This document shows, one piece after another, positions 18,690-27,714 of a stretch of DNA of 64,000 bases. The stretch covers positions 62,001 to 126,000 of the forward strand of contig NZ_VTDM01000002.1 in the NCBI RefSeq assembly GCF_015627105.1. Reading direction: 5' to 3'. Source of the DNA: Acinetobacter baretiae (GTDB taxonomy: Bacteria; Pseudomonadota; Gammaproteobacteria; Pseudomonadales; Moraxellaceae). The position numbers were made by a program, and so were the translations under genes. Positions within the stretch are counted from its first letter, which is position 1. Each line of letters begins with the position of its first letter. The notes beneath the pieces are model-generated. The model saw nothing but the letters and a program-made list of their open reading frames with translations. It was not told the origin of the DNA and made no database searches.

Positions 18690-20876
18690 CTATTTCTTGG
18701 CAGATGCACCTGCATAGTCTAATAATACATTTGCAGCTTCATCTACAAATGCTTTGTCTTCTGGCAATAAAGGACGCTTACTGGCTTTCATTTTTGCTCG
18801 AGATTCCGCTTGTGCATCAAGTGCAGCTTGGTAGCTTTCCCAATTGGTATATGGCTTTAAATTCGTAAGCTCACGGCGTTTATTTTCAGCCTCAAGCGTA
18901 CGTTGTTCCATCGTATCAATTTCAGCACGGCGTTCTGTTAGACTCAATACCACTTTCTTTTGATCATCTTCTTTCTTTAGAAGTTTAGTCCGTGCTTCTA
19001 AATAATTAAACTGTGGATCTTTTGCTACACGTTGTGCAGAAAGGTTTTCCAACTGTGGCATGTATCCTGCCAAATCACCCTCTCGTTTAAAGGGTGCTGT
19101 CGGAATAGTATCCCATTTCAATGCATTTTTAGCTTTGCGTTCACCAAATTCATCGTTGTAAATATCAACCAATTTAATGTCTGGGACAACCCCTTTATTT
19201 TGAGTACTCCCCCCCGTAATACGATAAAATTTACGTTGCGTTAGTGTGGCTTGACCATATGCCAAGCTATCGAGCTGTACTTGTGCAGTTCCCTTTCCTA
19301 ACGTGGTACTCCCAATAATAATTCCTCTACCATAATCTTGAATGGCTGCTGAGTAAATTTCACTTGCAGATGCAGATGCAAGATTAATCAAGACCGCCAA
19401 AGGCCCAGCGTAGAGCTGATCACCACTGTCGTTATCTTGGAAAATATTAACAGTACCATTACCGTCACGAATTTGTACCACAGGCCCAGATTTAATCACT
19501 TGACCAATCATTCGTGCAACTTCTTCTAACGAACCACCGGGATTATTACGTAAATCAACAATAATGCCATCTACACGCTGTGCTTGCAGTGTTTGTAACG
19601 CTTTTGCAGTATCTTGTGCCACTGAGCGGTAATCAGCCCCATCACGACGTGCACGATAATTTAAGTAAAAAGATGGAATTTCAAGCACACCAAAAGTATG
19701 TGTTTTACCGTCGCGCACAATATCTATTGTACGTGTACGCACCCCTTCATCTTCTTCTTTAATTACACCACGCACCAACGTAACGTTACGTGCTTGGTTC
19801 ATAGACATACCTGCACCTAACAGACGTACAGTAACTTTTGTTCCTCGTTTACCACGAATCAAGCCAACAATTTCTTGACTGCTCCACCCCACGACATCTT
19901 CCATTTTTTTGCCGTCTTGGGCCACACCAATAATACGATCACCTGAATGCACTTGCCCAGACTTACTTGCAGGGCCACCTTCAACAATGGTTTCTATACG
20001 AGTGTAATCTTCATTACGACGTTCAGGGCGAATAGAAACCCCAATGCCTTCTAGCTCCAATGTCGTTTGACGATTCAACTCCATCGCATCTATAGGTGGA
20101 AAGTAGTTACTGTGAGGATCGTAAGTCAATGTCATGGCATTGAGTATTTTTTCTAAAACATCATCACTTTTCAAACGACCAATACGTTCAAGTTTACGTT
20201 TATAACGCTTGGTTAAGGTTTGTGCAGGTGTTAAATTTTCAGATTCTGTTAAATCTTGACCATTGGCCAAACTTGGATCGGCTTTTACCACAGCTTGTTT
20301 GGCAAGATCTTCTTGTTTAGTAATGGTTAAATTAATCAGTTGTGATACTAACACTTTATGCCAATATTCTTTTTGCTCCGCAGTCGTTGCAAAATAGGCT
20401 GCTTTTTCACGATCTGTGTCTAAATACACACCTTTTTGTTCAAGATCTTGCGTTTTTTTCAGCTCAGCAAGCATGTAGTTATAATATGTGTTTAAACGCT
20501 CTCTGTACTGCGCATGTATTTGATAAGCTGCAGACAAATCACCTGTTTTTAATCCTGCGCCTAACATATCACCATAATTTTTTTTATAGCTTTCTACTTC
20601 TGAGGCTAGGAACAATGTATGGTCAGGGTCTAAACTGTCTAAATACATATCTAGAATACGTTGTGATGTACCTGCATCTAGACGCATGTTCAAGTAATGT
20701 TGACGATCAATTAAAGTGGCTAATTGACGAGTCACTAATTTTTGCTCTTGTGTGGGTTCAATGCTACGGCGATCTGTGCCTGTATTAGTGGCCGCAATCG
20801 CATCCGACATTGTATGATTAAAAAACAGGCTACCTGTTACCAAAGCAACAGCACACGCAATCATTTGTAGTTTCAT
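18690..20876 (-). CDS. prc: Carboxy-terminal processing protease Prc (Tsp)
   Basis: Prc is a periplasmic PDZ serine protease that trims C-termini, for example of penicillin-binding proteins and lytic enzymes. I start at the ATG at 20876 (MKLQMIACAVALVTGS), which gives a clean signal peptide and 728 residues; an upstream frame extends to 20948. The PDZ domain is around residues 215-310 (GIGVSIRPE, GGPASKSGQVHSGDRIIGV). The S41 catalytic part contains IVDLRNNPGGSLEE, the serine in ASASASE and the lysine in TLGKGTAQ. The long Lys/Glu-rich C-terminal domain (DUF3340 type) is present. It is divergent from nagZ. Confidence 0.92.
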   Translation of the reverse strand: MKLQMIACAVALVTGSLFFNHTMSDAIAATNTGTDRRSIEPTQEQKLVTRQLATLIDRQHYLNMRLDAGTSQRILDMYLDSLDPDHTLFLASEVESYKKNYGDMLGAGLKTGDLSAAYQIHAQYRERLNTYYNYMLAELKKTQDLEQKGVYLDTDREKAAYFATTAEQKEYWHKVLVSQLINLTITKQEDLAKQAVVKADPSLANGQDLTESENLTPAQTLTKRYKRKLERIGRLKSDDVLEKILNAMTLTYDPHSNYFPPIDAMELNRQTTLELEGIGVSIRPERRNEDYTRIETIVEGGPASKSGQVHSGDRIIGVAQDGKKMEDVVGWSSQEIVGLIRGKRGTKVTVRLLGAGMSMNQARNVTLVRGVIKEEDEGVRTRTIDIVRDGKTHTFGVLEIPSFYLNYRARRDGADYRSVAQDTAKALQTLQAQRVDGIIVDLRNNPGGSLEEVARMIGQVIKSGPVVQIRDGNGTVNIFQDNDSGDQLYAGPLAVLINLASASASEIYSAAIQDYGRGIIIGSTTLGKGTAQVQLDSLAYGQATLTQRKFYRITGGSTQNKGVVPDIKLVDIYNDEFGERKAKNALKWDTIPTAPFKREGDLAGYMPQLENLSAQRVAKDPQFNYLEARTKLLKKEDDQKKVVLSLTERRAEIDTMEQRTLEAENKRRELTNLKPYTNWESYQAALDAQAESRAKMKASKRPLLPEDKAFVDEAANVLLDYAGASAKK

Positions 20877-21072
20877 AAACGAATTATATTTCCTTGGGTT
20901 TTGCTTGACCATACTAAATCTAGTCGATGAAGCTGTTGTGTATTGCATCGATCAATACAAACTATATCTTCTATATGTTTTAGTTTTATCATATTCTGTA
21001 GCAACACAATGTAGCAAATCATTGCAAAATATACTTATCTAAAAAATATACTGCGTAAATGGAACACATACT

Positions 21073-22083
21073 ATGATTGGTGCGCTCATGTTAGACATTG
21101 CAGGCCTTGCTTTGTCTACAGAAGATATACAGATTTTAGCAAACCCTCAGGTGGGCGGCATCATCTTATTTTCTCGTAATATCGAATCTCCAAGCCAAGT
21201 CAGAGCATTAACTGACCACATTCGGCAAATTCGTCCAGAGATTTTAATTGCAGTTGATCAAGAAGGTGGCCGAGTACAACGTTTAAAACACGGTTTTACT
21301 GCTTTGCCTGCCATGGGTAAATTCGGCAACCTTTATCAAACTGCACCTGAGCAGGCACTTATACTTGCAGAACAATGCGGTTGGCTCATGGCTAGCGAAG
21401 TGTTGGCTGTAGGCATTGATTTAAGTTTTGCCCCTGTACTAGATTTAAATAACATTAGCGATGTGATTGGTGATCGTAGTTTTTCAAATAATCTTGAAGA
21501 TGTTGTACTGCTTGCAGGCGCATTTATGCAAGGAATGCAACGCGCAGGTATGGCTACTACAGGAAAACACTTTCCCGGTCACGGCTCAGTAAAAGCAGAC
21601 TCACATATTGCCACTGCACTTGATCATCGTAGTTATGAAGAAATTGCAACAACAGACATGCAAACCTTTGTTGGGCTCATGCCAACACTCAATGCCCTCA
21701 TGCCTGCACACGTCATTTACCCTCAAGTTGACCGAAACCCTGCGGGTTTTTCTCGATATTGGATTCAAGAAATTTTACGTAAACAATTGGGTTTTGAAGG
21801 GGTATTATTTTCTGATGATTTAACCATGCAAGCTGCTTGTGTTGTGGGTGGTGCAGATGCACGTATTTTAGCTGCACTTGAAGCAGGCTGTGATATGGGA
21901 CTGGTGTGTAATAATCGCAGTGATGCTTTATTAGCCCTGCAAGCCATTCAAGACCTACCTCTACCTGATCAAACACGCTTAACACGTATGAAAGGAAATA
22001 TTCCTGCTCTTAGCATTAAAGATGAGCTTGACCTTGGCGATGAGTGGCTCAACACCAAACAGCGTATCATGCAAATCGAATAA
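21073..22083 (+). CDS. nagZ: Beta-N-acetylhexosaminidase NagZ
   Basis: NagZ is a cytoplasmic GH3 enzyme that cuts GlcNAc from 1,6-anhydro-muropeptides in peptidoglycan recycling; its products influence beta-lactamase control in some species. The 336-residue protein has the family signature KHFPGHG at 165-171 with the general acid/base histidine nearby. The nucleophile aspartate is in FSDDLTMQ (Asp248, the same number as in E. coli). It also has the VDQEGGRVQRL motif. It is monocistronic and convergent with the iron operon. Confidence 0.95.
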   Translation: MIGALMLDIAGLALSTEDIQILANPQVGGIILFSRNIESPSQVRALTDHIRQIRPEILIAVDQEGGRVQRLKHGFTALPAMGKFGNLYQTAPEQALILAEQCGWLMASEVLAVGIDLSFAPVLDLNNISDVIGDRSFSNNLEDVVLLAGAFMQGMQRAGMATTGKHFPGHGSVKADSHIATALDHRSYEEIATTDMQTFVGLMPTLNALMPAHVIYPQVDRNPAGFSRYWIQEILRKQLGFEGVLFSDDLTMQAACVVGGADARILAALEAGCDMGLVCNNRSDALLALQAIQDLPLPDQTRLTRMKGNIPALSIKDELDLGDEWLNTKQRIMQIE

Positions 22084-22140
22084 CTTCGAGTCTAAAGCAT
22101 CTGTGTCATCAAAAACACCGATGCCCTACCTCAGCACACT

Positions 22141-22171
22141 TTTTACAGCCATCTATCTATTGGCTGTTTTT
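22141..22171. terminator. Bidirectional terminator between nagZ and the iron operon
   Basis: A perfect ACAGCCA (22145-22151) with TGGCTGT (22161-22167) stem is flanked by T runs on the plus strand and A/T on the other. The two genes converge here. The stem abuts the stop codon of the P19-like gene. Confidence 0.85.
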
Positions 22172-22693
22172 CTAAGATTGTGGATATTTAAAAGTAAACG
22201 TTTCATTAAATGGTTTAAACCACTGTGGCAAAGCAGTGGCTGTATCGACATGGCGTTCATACCCCATTTCATCTGGTGCAGTGTATTTAAAGGTGACTTT
22301 ATAGGTGCCCGCACCTGCCATATGTACACTATGCGCATAATGTGCACCGTCTGCCGCAGACATTGGAATCAGTTGACCAAACTCTAAAAAGTTACTGTCC
22401 CCAATCTTTTGAACCACATAGTTAATGGTTAAATATGGAATCCATGCATCTGCTGGAAATCCCCATTTATTGTCTGCAGTTGCATGAACATCTGTTTCTA
22501 AGTGAATGACATCTTGCCCCATATCCATAGATACAGGCATAGGATTGGTTTCTATACCTAAAAGATAAGAAGAAGCTATTTCCATGCCTTCTTTTTTCAC
22601 TGGTCCGCCAACAGGGTACTCTTTGGCAAAAACAGCACCTGAAAATAGTAATGTACTGAGCGATACGCTCATCAATAACGGTTTAATTTGCAT
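22172..22693 (-). CDS. P19/FetP-like periplasmic iron-binding protein
   Basis: This is a 173-residue secreted protein; I chose the ATG at 22693 (MQIKPLLMSVSLSTLLFSGAVFA) because it starts a good signal peptide and has AGGG upstream. The mature part has KEYPVGGPVKKEGMEIASSYL and repeated Met and His positions (MPVSMDMGQDVIHLETDVHA, HYAHSVHM) typical of the P19/Tp34/FetP family. These bind Cu and Fe in the periplasm and work with an FTR1 permease. The gene overlaps the FTR1 gene by 11 bp, so the two are coupled. Confidence 0.87.
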   Translation of the reverse strand: MQIKPLLMSVSLSTLLFSGAVFAKEYPVGGPVKKEGMEIASSYLLGIETNPMPVSMDMGQDVIHLETDVHATADNKWGFPADAWIPYLTINYVVQKIGDSNFLEFGQLIPMSAADGAHYAHSVHMAGAGTYKVTFKYTAPDEMGYERHVDTATALPQWFKPFNETFTFKYPQS

Positions 22694-23495
22694 GTGCAAC
22701 CCTTTTAAATATTTGAGTAAGTGTAATAATGACCAATATAGTGACAACCCATGACAATAATTGAATCCCCATAGGTGTAGAGGTATAGCCAAAAATTGCA
22801 CGCATGACATTACCTAACCAGCCATTGTCTGAAAGAAAACGTGAAGTATCCCAAATGTTATAGCCAAGCGCAGGCAACAGATCGATGGAAGCCAACAGTC
22901 CTATGGCTTGTGAAACAAGGCCAGCGGCAATGAGTGACAATAAAATGTTGCTGTACAAGAATATTTTACGAATTGAGATGAGCACTAAACCTTTATAGGT
23001 AATCCAAGAGACCATCACACCCAATAAGATCCCAAGTATGCCGCCCACAATAATGCTGTGTATGCCTGTACCTGTAGACACCATAATGCTGTATAAAAAC
23101 ATCACCACCTCAGAGCCTTCTCTCATCACCGCGACCATAACAATCACTGCAATAGAAAATCGATTGGTTTTATTTTTAATAACATCAATGGCTTGATTTG
23201 AACTTTTTTGCGCTAAAGCTTTGCCGTGTGTCGACATCCATGTAATTTGCCACACCAACATCACTGCGGTGAGTGACAATAAACATGCATTAAATACTTC
23301 TAGTCCACGGCCTGAGAGTAAATTTTCAATACTATTTGTGAATACAGCTAAGAGACAGGCAAAGATCAAACCGAGTGTAATACCTGTAATCACTTGCCAT
23401 CGAATGTTAATGCCTTTACATGCAGACAAAATAACTGAAATGACTAAGCCCGCCTCAAAAGCTTCTCTAAATACAATGAGAAGAGTTGCAAACAT
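22683..23495 (-). CDS. FTR1-family iron permease (FetM/EfeU-like)
   Basis: This 270-residue protein has about seven hydrophobic segments and both REXXE iron-channel motifs: REAFE at 10-14 and REGSE at 125-129. Such permeases move iron across the inner membrane, often after oxidation or binding by a periplasmic partner. Here the partners are the P19-like protein just downstream and the cupredoxin just upstream, as in the FetMP type of system rather than EfeUOB. Iron is the expected substrate. Confidence 0.92.
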   Translation of the reverse strand: MFATLLIVFREAFEAGLVISVILSACKGINIRWQVITGITLGLIFACLLAVFTNSIENLLSGRGLEVFNACLLSLTAVMLVWQITWMSTHGKALAQKSSNQAIDVIKNKTNRFSIAVIVMVAVMREGSEVVMFLYSIMVSTGTGIHSIIVGGILGILLGVMVSWITYKGLVLISIRKIFLYSNILLSLIAAGLVSQAIGLLASIDLLPALGYNIWDTSRFLSDNGWLGNVMRAIFGYTSTPMGIQLLSWVVTILVIITLTQIFKRVAHAN

Positions 23496-23505
23496 GGTTA
23501 TTACC

Positions 23506-23856
23506 TTATGGCGTCGCTTGAAGACTTCCTTTTACGCCCGTTGAGCTATAATCATCAAAAAATGTATATGTTCCAACATTTAAAGGCCCTGCAAACACAG
23601 TGATGGTGGCATGTGGTGTGGCAATTTTCTCAAATTTCATATCATAACTTTCAAGTTCTGCAACTTTTTGTGTGTCGTTGGTCATTTGAATTAAAATCTT
23701 CTGACCTTGATGAACCACTATTTTATTAGGTAGAAATCCTTGATCTGTCAATTTCAAATGAATCACTTCTCGCTCCGCGGCATGTGCCACAAGAGGGGTT
23801 AAAAAGAAACTCATTATCGCCATCATCAGGTTCAATGTTTGCTTGATTTTTATCAT
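23506..23856 (-). CDS. Secreted cupredoxin-domain protein of the iron-uptake operon
   Basis: This 116-residue protein has a signal peptide ending near ...LVAHA and a single beta-sandwich domain (VIHLKLTDQGFLPNKIVVHQGQ..., ending YTFFDDYSSTGVKGSL). It resembles the cupredoxin_1/EfeO-N domain. The classic blue-copper Cys is absent; the FFDDYS and YDMKFEK segments may bind a metal otherwise. It is the first gene of the operon, 10 bp before FTR1, and lies behind a Fur-like box. Its role is probably to hand iron to FTR1 or to oxidise it. Confidence 0.8.
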   Translation of the reverse strand: MIKIKQTLNLMMAIMSFFLTPLVAHAAEREVIHLKLTDQGFLPNKIVVHQGQKILIQMTNDTQKVAELESYDMKFEKIATPHATITVFAGPLNVGTYTFFDDYSSTGVKGSLQATP

Positions 23857-23868
23857 ATACAGGTAATC

Positions 23869-23887
23869 TTAAATAATTCTTATTATC
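23869..23887 (-). promoter_or_regulatory. Fur-like box of the FTR1 operon
   Basis: On the minus strand the site reads GATAATAAGAATTATTTAA, close to the Fur pattern GATAATGATAATCATTATC, with about 13 matches in the first 17 positions. It lies 13-31 bp upstream of the cupredoxin start, where it would block transcription. Confidence 0.6.
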
Positions 23888-24055
23888 AAAAACTATAGCA
23901 AATAGATCATCTATTCGCCATAAGAATCCATTTTTATCAAAAATAATATGTAAAGTATGGGTTATATTTTTCATCTATCCCATTTATAGTCAATGCCATT
24001 TATTAATTATTTTTTATAAAAAACAATATATTAAATCATTTAAATTTCAAAATCA

Positions 24056-24090
24056 TTATAAAAATAGGCCACTGTGATACGTGACCTATT
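24056..24090 (-). terminator. sfnG terminator
   Basis: On the minus strand a 10-bp stem AATAGGTCAC/GTGGCCTATT (24063-24072 with 24081-24090, one G-U pair) is followed by TTTTTATAA. It lies 30 bp past the sfnG stop. Confidence 0.75.
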
Positions 24091-24120
24091 GAATGTTTTT
24101 TATGTTTTAACAATCATGCT

Positions 24121-25203
24121 TTATTTTTCTTTTTCTAGTGCCCTTACAAGCGGTAGAACATGCTGACCAAAATATTCAACTTCTTCTATAAAATGTAAAA
24201 ACCCAGACAAAATTAAATCTACACCTACTTTTTTTAACGCAATAATTCGCTGTGCAATTTGTTGCGGTGTACCAATCAGATTGGTTTTAAACCCATCATT
24301 ATACTGTACAAAATCTTCAAAGGTTGAATTGGCCCAATTCCCCTCTTTTTCTTTGGTTGATGCACCCGCTTCTTTGCTTGCATCAGCAAATGCATGAACA
24401 GCTTCTTTATTGGCCTGTGAAATAATGTCTTGAAGAACTGTTTTTGCCTCTTCTTCTGTATCACGAGCAATAATAAATGCATTCACACCAATTTTTACAT
24501 TGTGCCCATTCATTCGAGCATTTTCCCGAATATCATCAACTTGTTTTTTGATCTCTTCAACCGTATTACCGTTGGTAAAATACCAATCTGATACTCGAGC
24601 AGCCATTTCTCGAGCAGCCTTGGAACTTCCACCTTGAAAAACCTCTATTGTAGATGGTGTTTCTGGTTTTGGCTTTAAGGTGTAGTCTTTAAATTGATAG
24701 TATTGACCTTGAAAAGAGAATTGATCTGTTGCCCAAATTCCTTTGAGACTACGAATAAACTCTTCTGAACGTGCATAACGTTGATCATGCTCTGGCCATT
24801 TTTCACCAATTGCATCAAACTCACCTTTAAACCAACCACTAACAACATTAATGGCAATACGGCCTTGTGTTAAATGGCTAATCGTTGCTAGCTGTTTGGC
24901 TGCTAAAACAGGTTTCCAAGGCCCCGGTAAAATGGCAGCAATCACTTTTAAGCGTGTGGTTTTAGCCAATAAAGCATGACTAAAACTAACAGACTCATGT
25001 TGATTTTCTGCACCATAACCTGCAGTAAATCGAATTTGCGTGAGCGCATAATCAAAACCATTTTTTTCAGCCGTTTGAGCTAAACGTACGTTGTAGTCAT
25101 AACTCCAATCTGTACGTTGTTCAATATGACTCACAACTAAGCCACCACTTACATTAGGCACCCAGTAGGCAAACTTTAATTCTTCAGAAGATACAGTCGT
25201 CAT
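24121..25203 (-). CDS. sfnG: FMNH2-dependent dimethylsulfone monooxygenase SfnG
   Basis: SfnG oxidises dimethylsulfone to methanesulfinate and formaldehyde. The 360-residue luciferase-like protein has FAYWVPNVSGGLVVS, RTDWSYDYNVRLAQTAE, DYALTQIRFTAGYGAE and HLTQGRIAINVVSGWFKGEF, which I recognise as SfnG-type. The FMN is brought by a partner reductase; the MsuE-like gene lies 25 bp upstream in the same direction. A downstream hairpin ends the unit. A close relative acting on another small sulfone is possible. Confidence 0.87.
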   Translation of the reverse strand: MTTVSSEELKFAYWVPNVSGGLVVSHIEQRTDWSYDYNVRLAQTAEKNGFDYALTQIRFTAGYGAENQHESVSFSHALLAKTTRLKVIAAILPGPWKPVLAAKQLATISHLTQGRIAINVVSGWFKGEFDAIGEKWPEHDQRYARSEEFIRSLKGIWATDQFSFQGQYYQFKDYTLKPKPETPSTIEVFQGGSSKAAREMAARVSDWYFTNGNTVEEIKKQVDDIRENARMNGHNVKIGVNAFIIARDTEEEAKTVLQDIISQANKEAVHAFADASKEAGASTKEKEGNWANSTFEDFVQYNDGFKTNLIGTPQQIAQRIIALKKVGVDLILSGFLHFIEEVEYFGQHVLPLVRALEKEK

Positions 25204-25228
25204 ATTATTTTCCTTTTATAATCATAAA

Positions 25229-25948
25229 TTAAACAATAAATGGTTTTTTATGAATGCGAGCCTCTGCTGTATTTAGATCGGGAATAGTAATGGAAGGCAA
25301 CACACCATCTTGCTCGATTTGTTTATTAATTCCTAAGTGTTGGTTGGCTTGTTTAGATTTTTGTTCTAATGCGGTTGCACGAATTCCTTTAGCAGGCGCC
25401 CACTCTAAAATAGGTAAAGCACGTGCAACCGCCAAAGTAATTCGCTGTTTTAACTGTTCGCTATGCAAGGTATATTCTGGTGTAAAATCTTTATCTGTTG
25501 CATAAACGCCAATCGGAAGTGTTTGAGCTTGAAAGAAACTAAATAACGGACGTAACTGATGTTCAAGTACCAACGCATGACGTTCACTACCACCTGAAGC
25601 CGCCAACAGTACAGGTACATCGACTAAAGCTGTTTGCTCAACAAAATCGAATAAATGCTTAAACAATCCTGTAAATGAAGCACGATAGACAGGCGTTCCT
25701 ACAATTAACGCATCTGCAGATTCTATTTTCGCCAAGTCATCTTGTACTTTTTCTGGCAATTGATGACGATAAATTGCACCACCAAGTAATGGGCCTATTT
25801 CACTCAATTTGACAAAATGAACTTGAATCGCAATTGCACTTGATAATTCATCTAAAATATTTTGAATCAAGCTTTCTGTTTTTGAAGGTGTATTTAATCC
25901 ACCAGATACAGCAACAACCTGAAGTACATGACCATTATTGTTTGACAT
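25229..25948 (-). CDS. msuE: NAD(P)H-dependent FMN reductase, MsuE/SfnF-like
   Basis: This flavodoxin-fold reductase supplies FMNH2 to two-component sulfur monooxygenases. I chose the ATG at 25948 (MSNNNGHVLQVVAVSGG, 239 residues) over a GTG four codons upstream. It has VSGGLNTPSKTESLIQ, the conserved DALIVGTPVYRASFTGLFKHLFD block and an AASGGSERHALVLEHQLRPL segment. The C-terminus, about 40 residues beyond a typical SsuE, ends near KPFIV as in MsuE. It is the only FMN reductase in the window, so it may feed SfnG, SsuD and the other flavoenzymes nearby. Confidence 0.87.
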   Translation of the reverse strand: MSNNNGHVLQVVAVSGGLNTPSKTESLIQNILDELSSAIAIQVHFVKLSEIGPLLGGAIYRHQLPEKVQDDLAKIESADALIVGTPVYRASFTGLFKHLFDFVEQTALVDVPVLLAASGGSERHALVLEHQLRPLFSFFQAQTLPIGVYATDKDFTPEYTLHSEQLKQRITLAVARALPILEWAPAKGIRATALEQKSKQANQHLGINKQIEQDGVLPSITIPDLNTAEARIHKKPFIV

Positions 25949-26089
25949 ATTAAAAACCACATTAAATAAAATATTTCATCTATTAATAACCGTATTTCAT
26001 TTTTTGTAAAATATGAAATACGGTATTATTTATACACTTTTAAACTAATGAATTATTAATATATAATTATTTAAATCATCAAAATAATA

Positions 26090-27538
26090 TTAATTCAATT
26101 GTTTTACTCCTGATTCTTGAACAACATCATCAGAGATTAAATCCACATCATTTTTTGTGGGTTCAAATTTAAAAATAAATCCAATCACTACTAAAGGAAT
26201 AAATGCAAAAATTGCAATAATATTAAATACATCGGTTTGGTATTTGGTCATCCATACAGGTAATACAAATAATGCAATGGCTTGTGCAATGCCTGTTACT
26301 GCCCGATTAAAGCCCACACCTACACCACGAATTTCTGCAGGATACGCCATGGTTGGGTACACCATCATTTGTGCACCAGGACCAAAACCTTCGGCAAAAA
26401 GCCATAATCCAAGTAAACCAATTGCCAAATACAGCAAGAATGGATCTGAAGGATGACCAATCCAAGCAAGCGCAATAAGTGCAATGAATTGCAATACAAA
26501 CCCCAAAAGTAAAATATGCCTAGATGCCAATCTACTGGCCAAATAAACGCCAAGTAGCCCACCTGTAAACGCAAACAATAAATTCAGCCCAAGAGTGGTT
26601 GTAAGTGTGGTCAATGTTGTTGTGTGAAAAAATCGAGTTAAAATAGACGGTAGAAAAAAAGCAATCGTTGTATATTGAAAAGCAACTGAAATATGAATTG
26701 TGACTGCAACCATCGTTCTAGAAAAATATTTCTTATTAAACAAAACCTTAAAACTAAGTTTAACCTTTTTTTCAATAGATTTTTGAGTCTTTGTTAAATC
26801 TGAAGATACAACAGCATGAATATCATACGATGTCTTTAAAATCTCGGTCGCTTCTTTTAAACGCCCTTGGTTTGCCAACCAGATTGGCGATTCAGTCAAA
26901 TATTTACCACGAATAAAAATAATGAATAATGCAGGAACAGCACCAAAAATTAAAGAAACTCTCCATAACCAATGGCTATAATGCTCTGGCAATAAAAAGT
27001 AAAGTGCCAAAACTAAGGCAAAACATGCAGAAGAAGCCGCATACCACATTGGACACCACGCAGCTAAACGAGCAGCCTTATTACTTTTACCACTAAACTT
27101 AGAAAATTCAGATAAATATGACATCGCAACAGGCAAATCAACACCCACACTCATGCCCATCACAAAGCGAGCAGCAATAAGTACCCATACATTTGGTGCC
27201 AAACCGGCAACTATGGCCGCAACAACAAACAAAACCATATCCGCCATAAACACACGATAACGTCCAATTTTATCTGTCAAAAAGCCACCGACCAAATTCC
27301 CCACAATGGTGCCACAGACAATCGAAGATGCCACAACTCCTGTCATTAGAGGGGTGAGTGAAAACTCAGAAATGACTTGCTCTATGCCAAAAGATAAAGT
27401 CGTTAAGTCATAAGCATCGATAAACACACCTACTAGCGCAAGCCAAATCACTTTATTTGATTTACCTTTTCCCGCATATTGTGAAATCAATCTTGTAATA
27501 TCTTCTGCATGTTTAGCTTCATATGTTTTATTAGACAT
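26090..27538 (-). CDS. MFS transporter of the sulfur island, metabolite:H+ symporter type
   Basis: This 482-residue carrier has twelve hydrophobic segments. The MFS motif A is seen as GGFLTDKIGRYRVFMADM, and RFVMGMSVGVDLPVAMSYLSEF resembles sugar-porter and metabolite:H+ symporters. A central loop (RGKYLTESPIWLANQGRL) fits the same group. The substrate is unknown. Its place between the DmoA-like gene and msuE suggests uptake of an organosulfur compound or export of a by-product. The start codon is the ATG at 27538, preceded by an AAGGT motif. Confidence 0.8.
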   Translation of the reverse strand: MSNKTYEAKHAEDITRLISQYAGKGKSNKVIWLALVGVFIDAYDLTTLSFGIEQVISEFSLTPLMTGVVASSIVCGTIVGNLVGGFLTDKIGRYRVFMADMVLFVVAAIVAGLAPNVWVLIAARFVMGMSVGVDLPVAMSYLSEFSKFSGKSNKAARLAAWCPMWYAASSACFALVLALYFLLPEHYSHWLWRVSLIFGAVPALFIIFIRGKYLTESPIWLANQGRLKEATEILKTSYDIHAVVSSDLTKTQKSIEKKVKLSFKVLFNKKYFSRTMVAVTIHISVAFQYTTIAFFLPSILTRFFHTTTLTTLTTTLGLNLLFAFTGGLLGVYLASRLASRHILLLGFVLQFIALIALAWIGHPSDPFLLYLAIGLLGLWLFAEGFGPGAQMMVYPTMAYPAEIRGVGVGFNRAVTGIAQAIALFVLPVWMTKYQTDVFNIIAIFAFIPLVVIGFIFKFEPTKNDVDLISDDVVQESGVKQLN

Positions 27539-27640
27539 TATTATTTACCTTGTATGAAAACCTCCATTAAATATATGTGTATTTTTAAGTATTTAAAAAC
27601 AATTATAAATGCTTTATTAATAAACAAAAAATCTTTAATA

Positions 27641-27668
27641 AAATAAAAAATAGGGCATTAAAGCCCTA
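27641..27668 (-). terminator. Terminator after the DmoA-like gene (minus strand)
   Basis: The palindrome TAGGGC (27651-27656) with GCCCTA (27663-27668) is followed on the minus strand by TTTTTTATTTTATT. It sits between the DmoA-like gene and the MFS gene, so the two are at least partly separate units. Confidence 0.78.
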
Positions 27669-27714
27669 AGTAAAACTCATATATAATACTTAAAATATTA
27701 AAATAAAATCCAAA

